Below, one piece after another: positions 1 through 5,317 of a stretch of DNA of 5,317 nucleotides. The DNA is from Bacteroidota bacterium (GTDB lineage Bacteria; Bacteroidota; Bacteroidia; Flavobacteriales; Flavobacteriaceae), in contig JAEWKB010000085.1 in NCBI GenBank assembly GCA_023386255.1, positions 1-5,317 of the forward strand. Reading direction: 5' to 3'. Position 1 is the first letter of the stretch. Each line of letters opens with the position of its first letter. The notes under the pieces are model-generated. The model saw only the letters and a program-made list of their open reading frames with translations. It searched no databases and was not told the origin of the DNA. Position numbers and translations under genes: made by a program.

Positions 1-503
1 TGGCTGTGGTGCGCAAATATGTAACCGATACCACCGGCATTAAAGTCAGCCTGATATCTACCGATAAGCAAATGCGATGGAGCGCGCAACAGAAAAAAGA
101 TGTTTTCGTTGGGTTTGAGTCGGCGCAGAAGATCATCTTTACGCTAAACGACCTTAACCGCCTGCAGGACTTTACCGAAGAGGTAATGAAAACCCGGATT
201 TACGAGATAGAGCGGGTTTCGTACTTTCACACGCAGGGAGCAGAATTTATAAAGCAGGCACAGGAAATTGCCGTAGCCGATGCATTAGAGACCACAAAGC
301 GATTAGCTAAGGCAGCAGGGCTAAGATTAGGTAAAATTATAAAAATAAGCACCGACTCGTCTCCGGCCACAGCTGATAACACTACTGAAGATTCCTACCG
401 CATACAATCATATCGGAAAGAAATAGAGGTACGCACGGTAGCATCGAGTGGGCAACTGCTCAATTATACGGTAAGGGTATCGTTAGAGACTTTAATAGAA
501 TAA
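1..503 (+). CDS. SIMPL/DUF541 domain protein, C-terminal part (5' end outside window)
   Basis: The reading frame is open from the first base of the window, where Ala-Val-Val-Arg-Lys can be read, and no convincing start is seen. The GTG codons at 6 and 9 are probably internal, so I treat the gene as cut at its 5' end. About 166 residues are visible and SIMPL proteins usually have 220-250. The diagnostic part is the helix around residues 82-115: an alternating Ala/Lys pattern (AQEIAVADALETTKRLAKAA) followed by GLRLGKIIKIS. This matches the family's typical 'A...DA...A..LA.aaG.kLGki..i' block. A final beta strand (LLNYTVRVSLE) closes the domain. Family members are exported or periplasmic proteins of poorly defined function, linked in some bacteria to envelope or oxidative stress. 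The signal peptide would lie outside the window. The next gene starts 67 bp downstream on the same strand. The family call is fairly secure; the cellular role is not known. Confidence 0.82.
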   Translation, partial: AVVRKYVTDTTGIKVSLISTDKQMRWSAQQKKDVFVGFESAQKIIFTLNDLNRLQDFTEEVMKTRIYEIERVSYFHTQGAEFIKQAQEIAVADALETTKRLAKAAGLRLGKIIKISTDSSPATADNTTEDSYRIQSYRKEIEVRTVASSGQLLNYTVRVSLETLIE

Positions 504-545
504 CTTTCTTAGGTTACATGTACACAGACTACTGTCGCATTTTAT

Positions 546-553
546 TACCTTTA
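546..553 (+). promoter_or_regulatory. Candidate Bacteroidota -7 element
   Basis: TACCTTTA differs at one position from the Bacteroidota -7 consensus TAnnTTTG and lies 17 bp before the ATG at 571. I see no good -33 TTG at the expected spacing. This is only a plausible promoter for the small secreted protein gene, which could also be cotranscribed with the upstream SIMPL gene. Confidence 0.25.
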
Positions 554-570
554 GCGCAAAATCTGATTTT

Positions 571-1056
571 ATGAAAAAACTGTTCCTTCTCCTTATAGGC
601 CTTACGACTTTTACAGGCTTTGCGCAAGAAGACCTGCCCAACAACTTTGCAGGGACATGGCAAACTGTTTCGGTTGATACAGGCGATATACTGCTTGATG
701 TAAAAACAGGTGCTGTTACCATGACAGATAAGGCTAAAAAACTGCATCCTACAGCTACAGGCCAGCAGGACGCGGCAGCTTATGTACGCACACTGTATTC
801 AAAAAACAGGTTTGTTTTTGGCAACGATGGAGAGTTCTACTACTATCAAACAGAAAAAGAAAACACTCAGCAATTTGAAGGAAGTTATGTAGCTGATACG
901 GCTAAGAAGGTGCTTCACCTGTCGCTTGTTAACCGGACAGGCCATGAAGTGATTAAGGAAGTACCGTATGAATTTGTTGATGGCAAGCTTCGGCTGGTGT
1001 GGGATAAAAGTAAGACTGATCCCGGTATCGTTTACGTTACCGAACGGGTAAAGTAA
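571..1056 (+). CDS. Small secreted protein of unknown function, possibly lipocalin-like
   Basis: This 161-residue protein begins with a clear Sec signal peptide: Lys-Lys, a hydrophobic stretch at residues 4-17, and likely cleavage at FA|QE after residue 18. The mature part starts with NNFAGTWQTV. A GTW motif near the N-terminus, followed by alternating beta-like segments (RFVFGNDGEFYYY, FEGSYV, LHLSLV, KLRLVW), resembles the layout of the small lipocalin-like proteins common in Flavobacteriaceae. No catalytic motif, lipobox or cysteine is present. ATG 571 is chosen because it gives a complete signal peptide; the region just before it is AT-rich with no Shine-Dalgarno sequence, as is normal in this phylum. 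The gene converges on the OmpA-like gene ending at 1068 with an 11-bp gap. I do not recognise a specific family. Export is well supported and the fold is a guess. Confidence 0.8.
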   Translation: MKKLFLLLIGLTTFTGFAQEDLPNNFAGTWQTVSVDTGDILLDVKTGAVTMTDKAKKLHPTATGQQDAAAYVRTLYSKNRFVFGNDGEFYYYQTEKENTQQFEGSYVADTAKKVLHLSLVNRTGHEVIKEVPYEFVDGKLRLVWDKSKTDPGIVYVTERVK

Positions 1057-1067
1057 CAATTGCTACA

Positions 1068-1940
1068 TTAATTATTCTCCACTACCAGCACCTCTACCCT
1101 ACGGTTTTCAGCACGTTCGGCCTCGTTCTTTTCCGGAATGGGGTTAATAGGCTGAGATGTGCCAAGGCCTTCAAATGTTACTCGGCTTTTTTCAATCCCA
1201 TTGAACGTAAGGAACTGCATCACCGCTTTGGCACGTTTGTATGATAGCTTGGTAGGATCGCCCGGCATGCAGCATATATGGCCCAGCAGCTTTATCTTCA
1301 GGTTTTTGTGCAGGCGCATAACCTCCAGCAGTTCATACAGCACAGGGCGAGATTCAGGCAATATGCCGAAAGTATTTTCATAAAAATTAAGGTTCCTGAG
1401 GCGCAGCTTCTCTCCCGGTTTCGCCTGGCCCACCTGTTTCATAAACACCGGGTCCAGTATAATTTCCTGTTTGCTGCCGTCCGGATTGGTCAGCACCATG
1501 CGTGTTGGGTACTTCACTTCCTCCATCACGGGCTTAATGCCCAGCACCTCATTTTCACGGTGCAGGTCTTTCTCCTGAAGAAAGAAAATAACAACTTTGC
1601 GGTTCTCGGCTTTGTTCTTAGATTGTTGGTGCAATTCGCCAAAGCTGCGGGTTTTAAAGTCCTCGCGAGCCTTCACCTTTCCCCTCAGCTGGTTATATAC
1701 AAAAGTTACCCTGCGCTGCGCCAGTGTATCGTTTAATCCCACAGTACCGTCTTCATCCGTATAGCCGTTTATGGCTAATATCTTTGATGCTTTATTGGCA
1801 GCTATCCATGCATTCAGCCTGTCCTGCTCGCTTTTCTTCAGCTCATGCTTGTTGCTGTCAAAATATACTGAAAACTGTTCCTGGGCCGACAGCGTAAGAC
1901 ATGTAAGGGAAAATATAAGGAATATGATGAGATTCTTCAT
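1068..1940 (-). CDS. Secreted protein with two OmpA-like domains, C-terminal one with GHICC motif
   Basis: This 290-residue protein has a Sec signal peptide, likely cleaved at SA|QE after residue 19. Cys14 lies inside it, but the preceding Ser-Leu-Thr is a poor lipobox. The N-terminal OmpA-like domain (about 23-120) begins FSVYFDSN and has GYTD (Asp62) with Arg77 fifteen residues later, the usual diaminopimelate-binding pair. A linker (about 121-175) leads to a second OmpA-like domain (177-288). This contains LRLRNLNF, the helix LPESRPVLYELLEVM, GHICC (Cys223-Cys224), LSYKRA (Arg236) and the closing ENRRVEV. In that domain the binding Asp of GHTD is replaced by Cys, and the loop to the Arg is two residues shorter. 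The two cysteines are the only ones in the mature protein. It is the last gene of the minus-strand OmpA-like array, 96 bp after the stop of the previous member. Peptidoglycan association via the N-terminal domain is expected from the family; the role of the second domain is unknown. Confidence 0.9.
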   Translation of the reverse strand: MKNLIIFLIFSLTCLTLSAQEQFSVYFDSNKHELKKSEQDRLNAWIAANKASKILAINGYTDEDGTVGLNDTLAQRRVTFVYNQLRGKVKAREDFKTRSFGELHQQSKNKAENRKVVIFFLQEKDLHRENEVLGIKPVMEEVKYPTRMVLTNPDGSKQEIILDPVFMKQVGQAKPGEKLRLRNLNFYENTFGILPESRPVLYELLEVMRLHKNLKIKLLGHICCMPGDPTKLSYKRAKAVMQFLTFNGIEKSRVTFEGLGTSQPINPIPEKNEAERAENRRVEVLVVENN

Positions 1941-2036
1941 TGGGAATAGTATATCTATGCTAAACGAAGTTAAGTATTATTTATTACAATTGAAACGGAA
2001 CAACTACAGAACCTGGAACCTTAAACTTTAAACAAT

Positions 2037-2510
2037 TCAATTCTCCAGTATCTCAATCTCTACCCTGCGGTTAGCAATACGCTCCTGTTGTGTTTTTTCG
2101 GGCAGCGGATAGATTGGCTTGGTACTGCCAAAACCTTTGTAGGAAAGTCTCTCCCATGCTATACCGCGTTTCGCCAGATAAAAATATATGGTACGCGCCC
2201 TGTTGGTACTAAGGTCATCAATATCTTTTTCACCACAACAAATATGGCCTTGTATCTGTATTTTCATGTTAGGATGCTTTTGCAGTATATGCAGCAGACG
2301 TATCAGGTCTTTATCCGATTCCGGAAGCAAAAAAGTTGTACCTCCCTGAAACCTGATGTTATTAAGCCGTATCCTGTCACCTTTTTTGAATTTAGCTTCA
2401 ATAACAACCTCTTTAATATCATACCCTTCTACTACCGAGTCGTTAACCGGCTGCTGGGCGTATAATACTGAAAAGAGAAGAAGCAATGGCAATGTAAATA
2501 TTTTCCTCAT
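2037..2510 (-). CDS. Secreted single-domain OmpA-like protein with GHICC motif
   Basis: This 157-residue protein has a signal peptide (residues 1-18, LYA|QQ) followed directly by a short segment and one OmpA-like domain (about 44-156). It corresponds to only the C-terminal domain of its longer neighbours. The shared block GDRIRLNNIRF is followed by the helix LPESDKDLIRLLHIL, then GHICC (Cys91-Cys92), LSTNRA (Arg104), GFGSTKPI and ANRRVEIEIL. As in the two longer paralogs, Cys replaces the Asp of GHTD and Arg lies 13 residues after the first Cys. These are the protein's only cysteines. The normal peptidoglycan-contact Asp is missing and there is no second, canonical domain to compensate, so ordinary peptidoglycan anchoring is doubtful. 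The gene starts 55 bp after the end of the degraded paralog and ends 96 bp before the next gene on the same strand. Export and the OmpA-like fold are well supported; function is not known. Confidence 0.88.
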   Translation of the reverse strand: MRKIFTLPLLLLFSVLYAQQPVNDSVVEGYDIKEVVIEAKFKKGDRIRLNNIRFQGGTTFLLPESDKDLIRLLHILQKHPNMKIQIQGHICCGEKDIDDLSTNRARTIYFYLAKRGIAWERLSYKGFGSTKPIYPLPEKTQQERIANRRVEIEILEN

Positions 2511-2535
2511 AACAAAAGAGACGCAGTTATATCTT

Positions 2536-2543
2536 TAAAGTTA
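2536..2543 (-). promoter_or_regulatory. Candidate Bacteroidota -7 element upstream of the single-domain OmpA-like gene
   Basis: Read on the minus strand this is TAACTTTA, one mismatch from TAnnTTTG. It lies about 25 bp before the ATG at 2510, in the 55-bp spacer between the degraded paralog and this gene. A well-spaced -33 TTG is not evident, so the call is weak. Confidence 0.2.
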
Positions 2544-2565
2544 CAATTTAGCAACTTAGTTCCGT

Positions 2566-2735
2566 CTAATTATCCAGTATTTCTATTTCTACCCTGCGGT
2601 TGGTCACACGCTCCTCTTCACTTTTCTTCGAGCTTGTATATTGCCCTCAACAACATCAAAATCAAAATAAACAATAAACTTATCCTGTGCAGATGCCATC
2701 AGAGGCAGCAGCAAAAACAACAATATGCTTTTCAT
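2566..2735 (-). pseudogene. Remnant of a fourth OmpA-like paralog (large internal deletion, frameshifted)
   Basis: Reading from ATG at 2735 on the minus strand gives a normal signal peptide (MKSILLFLLLPLMASAQ) and the start of an N-terminal OmpA-like domain (DKFIVYFDFD). It aligns with the N-terminus of the neighbouring gene, including the shared 15-mer ATCAAAATCAAAATA at 2655-2669 and 3488-3502 on the + strand. The match then stops, and this frame runs into TGA at 2604 after 43 codons. A different frame, from about 2634 to TAG at 2566, encodes the end of an OmpA-like domain: SKKSEEERVTNRRVEIEILDN. This aligns with PEKNDEEKAANRRVEI in the neighbour. By comparison with the 277-residue paralog, roughly 225 residues are missing, including the GHICC region. 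The 170-bp span is not a multiple of three. The remnant starts 5 bp after the stop of the upstream gene. An assembly error between similar repeats is the main alternative. Confidence 0.85.
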
Positions 2736-2740
2736 AGATG

Positions 2741-3574
2741 TTACTTAGCAGTTATATGAATTTCAACCCTGCGGTTAGCAGCCTTTTCCTCATCATTTTT
2801 TTCAGGTATAAAATGTATAGGGCTGGTACCGGCATAACCCCTATAATCTAATCTTTTTTTGGCTATACCACCGTTTATCAGGTACCTGTACACTACTCTG
2901 GCCCGCCTGTAAGATAACTTGTCGCTCTCCAGCCTGTCACAGCAAATATGCCCTTCAATTGTAATTTTCAGTTTTGGGTTATCCTTCATAATTGCCAGCA
3001 GCTCCTCTAATACCGGCTTCGATTCAGGCAGCATTTCTTCCATGCCGTTATAAAAATTCATGTTGGGCAACCGCAGCCTGTCACCTTTCTTTGCTGCGCT
3101 AACAGCTGCCGTAAGCCCCGAAGTATAGGGTTGCGCGGAAACTGTAATTGATTTTATAGGAGTAACAGCTACAGAATCTGCAGCTTTAATAACAAGTGGT
3201 GCTTTTTCCTGTTCAGTATAATGAATTACCACAATACGGTCGCTGGCAAGATTCTCAGAAAAAACACTCGTTTCGCCAAAACCTTTTATTGAAACATTTG
3301 TAACAGCCATGCCTTTTGCCTGCAATTGCACTGCAACGTAATTTGCCCTCCGCTCCGAAAGTTTTATATTATAATCCGGAGTTCCAATACTATCAGCATA
3401 GCCATATATATGGTTAATTTCTACATCACGGTATTTGTGTATCCATTTCAACAGTTTATCCTGCGATGCCGCCGTGGCTTTGTCTTTATCAAAATCAAAA
3501 TATACCGTAAACTGCTCCTGTGAGGCAGCTGCAACAGATGTAAGCAGGAAGAGAAAAAGTAGTTGGTGCTTCAT
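2741..3574 (-). CDS. Secreted protein with two OmpA-like domains, C-terminal one with GHICC motif (first gene of array)
   Basis: I place the start at ATG 3574 (277 residues), giving the signal peptide MKHQLLFLFLLTSVAAAS|QE. A TTG at 3589 is in frame but only adds five residues before it. The N-terminal OmpA-like domain (about 21-118) begins FTVYFDFD and keeps the canonical pair Asp61 (GYAD) and Arg76 (LSERR). A Ser/Ala/Thr/Val-rich linker (about 121-163) follows. The second domain (164-276) contains GDRLRLPNMNF, the helix LPESKPVLEELLAIM, GHICC (Cys211-Cys212), LSYRRA (Arg224), GYAGTSPI and ANRRVEIHI. The only cysteines in the protein are this pair. TATTTTG, close to the -7 consensus, reads on the minus strand at 3593-3587, but I see no matching -33 TTG. 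The gene follows the glutamine synthetase terminator, so it probably has its own promoter, and it runs into the degraded paralog after 5 bp. Peptidoglycan binding by the first domain is expected; the role of the second is unknown. Confidence 0.9.
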   Translation of the reverse strand: MKHQLLFLFLLTSVAAASQEQFTVYFDFDKDKATAASQDKLLKWIHKYRDVEINHIYGYADSIGTPDYNIKLSERRANYVAVQLQAKGMAVTNVSIKGFGETSVFSENLASDRIVVIHYTEQEKAPLVIKAADSVAVTPIKSITVSAQPYTSGLTAAVSAAKKGDRLRLPNMNFYNGMEEMLPESKPVLEELLAIMKDNPKLKITIEGHICCDRLESDKLSYRRARVVYRYLINGGIAKKRLDYRGYAGTSPIHFIPEKNDEEKAANRRVEIHITAK

Positions 3575-3640
3575 TAATAAGGATTTCAAAATAAGAAACG
3601 CCTCAATATAATGATTATTATGCTCATACTGAAGGGAAAT

Positions 3641-3669
3641 AAAAAAACCTGCCGGTTGCGCGGCAGGTT
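3641..3669 (-). terminator. Rho-independent terminator of the glutamine synthetase gene
   Basis: On the minus strand, AACCTGCCG and CGGCAGGTT form a perfect 9-bp GC-rich stem around the 6-base loop CGCAAC, followed by an uninterrupted run of T residues. It lies 24 bp after the stop codon of the type III glutamine synthetase gene and about 67 bp before the first OmpA-like gene. It therefore separates two transcription units that point the same way. Read on the + strand the T tail is absent, so it should act in one direction only. Confidence 0.9.
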
Positions 3670-3692
3670 GTACTCAATTAATTGCTATGAAA

Positions 3693-5317
3693 TTATCGTG
3701 TAAATAATAACTCCCTATATTTTGTGAGCGTCCATATCTCATCATCTACAAGCAGTTCCAGCTTATCGCAATGGTTTCTTATAATGTCAAAATACGGCTT
3801 CACGTTATCGCAGTAAGCATGCGCCATAGCTTCAGCATTATCAAGCGCGTTAGCGGTTTTACGGGCTTCGGTCATGGCCTCTACATTAGAGTTGATTGCT
3901 GCAATATGATCTGATATTTCTTTTATAAGCACTATCTGCTCCCTGCCTATCTTTTCGAAATCCTTACCGAAAATCTCCTTAAGCCCTTTTACGTTCTCAA
4001 TAAGTACATTCTGGTAACGGATTGCTGTAGGGATAACATGGTTACGTGCAATATCGCCCAGCACACGTCCCTCAATTTGTATCTTCTTCGTGTACTCTTC
4101 AAGCTCAATTTCATAACGCGCTTCCACCTCAACATGGTTCATCACTTTAAGTTCTTCAAACAGCTCAAGCGCCTGCTTAGATACTTTTGCCTTAAGCGCG
4201 GCCGGAGTAGTTTTATGATTGCTAAGGCCGCGTTTTGCAGCTTCCTGCTCCCATGCTTCGCTGTAGCCATCACCTTCAAACAGTATGTTCTTCGTTTCTT
4301 TAATGTATTCCCTAAGGATGTTAAAGATAGCATCGTCCTTTTTCATGCCTTTACCATCAACAAGCGCGTCAACTTCCTTTTTAAAGTCTTTAAGCTGCTT
4401 GGCAACTATGGCATTAAGTATGGTCATGGCATTGGCACAGTTGGCTGTAGAGCCCACCGCCCTGAACTCAAATTTATTACCGGTAAATGCAAATGGCGAT
4501 GTCCTGTTCCTGTCGGTATTATCAAGCAATACATCCGGAATTTTACCTACCACATTCAGTTTAAGGTCGGTTTTCTCAGCAGGCGAGAGTTTACCGCTTG
4601 ACACGCCTTCGAGCTCCTCAAGCACTTTAAACAGCTGCTGGCCAATAAATACCGATATAATTGCAGGCGGGGCTTCGTTAGCACCAAGCCTGTGGTCATT
4701 TGACGCTGTAGCGATAGATGCCCTAAGCAGTTCTTCGTTTTTATATACTGCCTTTATGGTGTTTATGAAGAACGTAAGGAACTGCAAGTTGCTCATTGGC
4801 GTTTTGCCCGGGCTAAGCAGGTTAACACCTGTATCTGTAGCGAGAGACCAGTTGTTGTGCTTACCGCTACCGTTCACGCCTTTAAATGGTTTTTCGTGGA
4901 AAAGCACCTTAAAATCATGCCGCTCCGCGACCTTCTGCATTACGTCCATAAGCAGTGAGTTATGGTCTACAGCAAGGTTTGTTTCCTCAAATATGGGAGC
5001 AAGCTCAAACTGGTTTGGCGCCACCTCGTTATGACGTGTTTTCACAGGTATGCCCAGCAGCATGCACTCGTTCTCAAGGTCCCTCATGTAGTTTAGCACA
5101 CGTGTTGGTATAGACCCAAAATAATGATCTTCCAGCTGCTGCCCTTTGGCCGATGTATGCCCAAGCAGTGTACGGCCTGTTAAAAGGATATCGGGCCTTG
5201 AAGCCGCAAGCGCCGAGTCTACAAGGAAATACTCCTGCTCCCAGCCTAATGTAGCGGTTACTTTCTTTACATTCTTATCAAAGTAGCGGCACACCTCGGC
5301 AGCTGCCTCATCAACAG
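3693..5317 (-). CDS. glnN: Glutamine synthetase type III, C-terminal 540 residues (5' end outside window)
   Basis: The frame is open to the window end (VDEAAAEVCRYFDK...), so the GTG at 5294 is internal. GSIII enzymes are about 700-730 residues, so roughly 190 N-terminal residues are missing. Numbering from the first whole codon, typical GSIII catalytic blocks follow in order: TLGWEQEYFLVD (22-33), RHNEVAPNQFELAPIFEETN (94-113), the HEKPFKGVNGSGKHNNWS active-site loop (140-157), the NDHRLGANEAPPAIISVFIG signature (206-225), and NRTSPFAFTGNKFEFRAVGS (270-289). The long helical C-terminal extension typical of type III, absent from GlnA type I, runs to the end. The enzyme makes glutamine from glutamate, ammonia and ATP in the cytoplasm and is the usual ammonium-assimilating synthetase in Bacteroidota. 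No frameshift or missing core residue is visible. A strong terminator follows 24 bp after the stop, and no functional link to the OmpA-like genes is implied. Confidence 0.97.
   Translation of the reverse strand, partial: VDEAAAEVCRYFDKNVKKVTATLGWEQEYFLVDSALAASRPDILLTGRTLLGHTSAKGQQLEDHYFGSIPTRVLNYMRDLENECMLLGIPVKTRHNEVAPNQFELAPIFEETNLAVDHNSLLMDVMQKVAERHDFKVLFHEKPFKGVNGSGKHNNWSLATDTGVNLLSPGKTPMSNLQFLTFFINTIKAVYKNEELLRASIATASNDHRLGANEAPPAIISVFIGQQLFKVLEELEGVSSGKLSPAEKTDLKLNVVGKIPDVLLDNTDRNRTSPFAFTGNKFEFRAVGSTANCANAMTILNAIVAKQLKDFKKEVDALVDGKGMKKDDAIFNILREYIKETKNILFEGDGYSEAWEQEAAKRGLSNHKTTPAALKAKVSKQALELFEELKVMNHVEVEARYEIELEEYTKKIQIEGRVLGDIARNHVIPTAIRYQNVLIENVKGLKEIFGKDFEKIGREQIVLIKEISDHIAAINSNVEAMTEARKTANALDNAEAMAHAYCDNVKPYFDIIRNHCDKLELLVDDEIWTLTKYRELLFTR

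Noticed and set aside
515..522. Palindrome TACATGTA upstream of the small secreted protein gene, as an operator
   Set aside because: An 8-bp palindrome is expected by chance at this length, and no second copy or known site match was seen.
1037..1051. Short inverted repeat TTACC/GGTAA near the end of the small secreted protein gene, considered as a terminator
   Set aside because: Only a 5-bp stem, lies inside the coding sequence, and has no T run after it on either strand.
1278..1736. Open frame on the + strand (152 codons) inside the last OmpA-like gene
   Set aside because: Antisense to well-conserved OmpA-like coding sequence; its translation has no recognisable motif.
1893..1940. Possible lipoprotein signal at Cys14 of the last OmpA-like protein
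   Set aside because: The residues before it are Ser-Leu-Thr, and Thr at -1 does not fit a lipobox. A normal SA|QE cleavage site follows at residue 19, and the paralogs have no equivalent Cys.
2604..2735. The 43-codon frame from ATG 2735 as a real small protein
   Set aside because: Its first 27 codons match the start of a larger OmpA-like protein and the rest is out-of-frame sequence from that family's 3' end, so it is better explained as a pseudogene.
4285..5034. Long open frame on the + strand (249 codons) opposite the glutamine synthetase gene
   Set aside because: It lies wholly antisense to highly conserved GSIII catalytic blocks, its Ser/Leu-rich translation shows no domain, and it has no promoter or signal sequence. 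It is a shadow of the real gene.

Overview
The window looks like chromosomal DNA of a Bacteroidota bacterium, most likely Flavobacteriaceae. Four things point there: a type III glutamine synthetase, signal peptides that end in A|Q (for example FA|QE and SA|QE), no clear Shine-Dalgarno sequences, and moderate AT richness. There is no sign of a phage, transposon, plasmid or CRISPR array.

Layout from left to right. On the + strand, positions 1-503 hold the C-terminal part of a SIMPL/DUF541 periplasmic protein, cut by the window start. It is followed by a small secreted protein of unknown function at 571-1056. This protein converges, with an 11-bp gap, on a minus-strand cluster of OmpA-like genes. 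In transcription order the cluster is: a two-OmpA-domain protein (3574 to 2741), a deleted and frameshifted remnant of a further two-domain paralog (2735 to 2566), a one-OmpA-domain protein (2510 to 2037), and another two-domain protein (1940 to 1068). Upstream of the cluster a strong intrinsic terminator (3641-3669) closes the type III glutamine synthetase gene, whose 5' end lies beyond position 5317.

The most notable content is the OmpA-like array. All three intact paralogs end in an OmpA-like domain in which the usual GHTD motif is GHICC. The aspartate that normally contacts peptidoglycan diaminopimelate is therefore replaced by the first of two adjacent cysteines, while the partner arginine of the LSxxRA helix is kept. 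These two cysteines are the only ones in each predicted mature protein. In the two longer paralogs the N-terminal OmpA-like domain keeps the canonical Asp/Arg pair. This suggests a two-part cell-envelope protein: one ordinary peptidoglycan-binding domain and one domain altered for another role, perhaps redox, metal or partner binding. That role is inference. The defective fourth copy shows that the array has been gaining and losing members.
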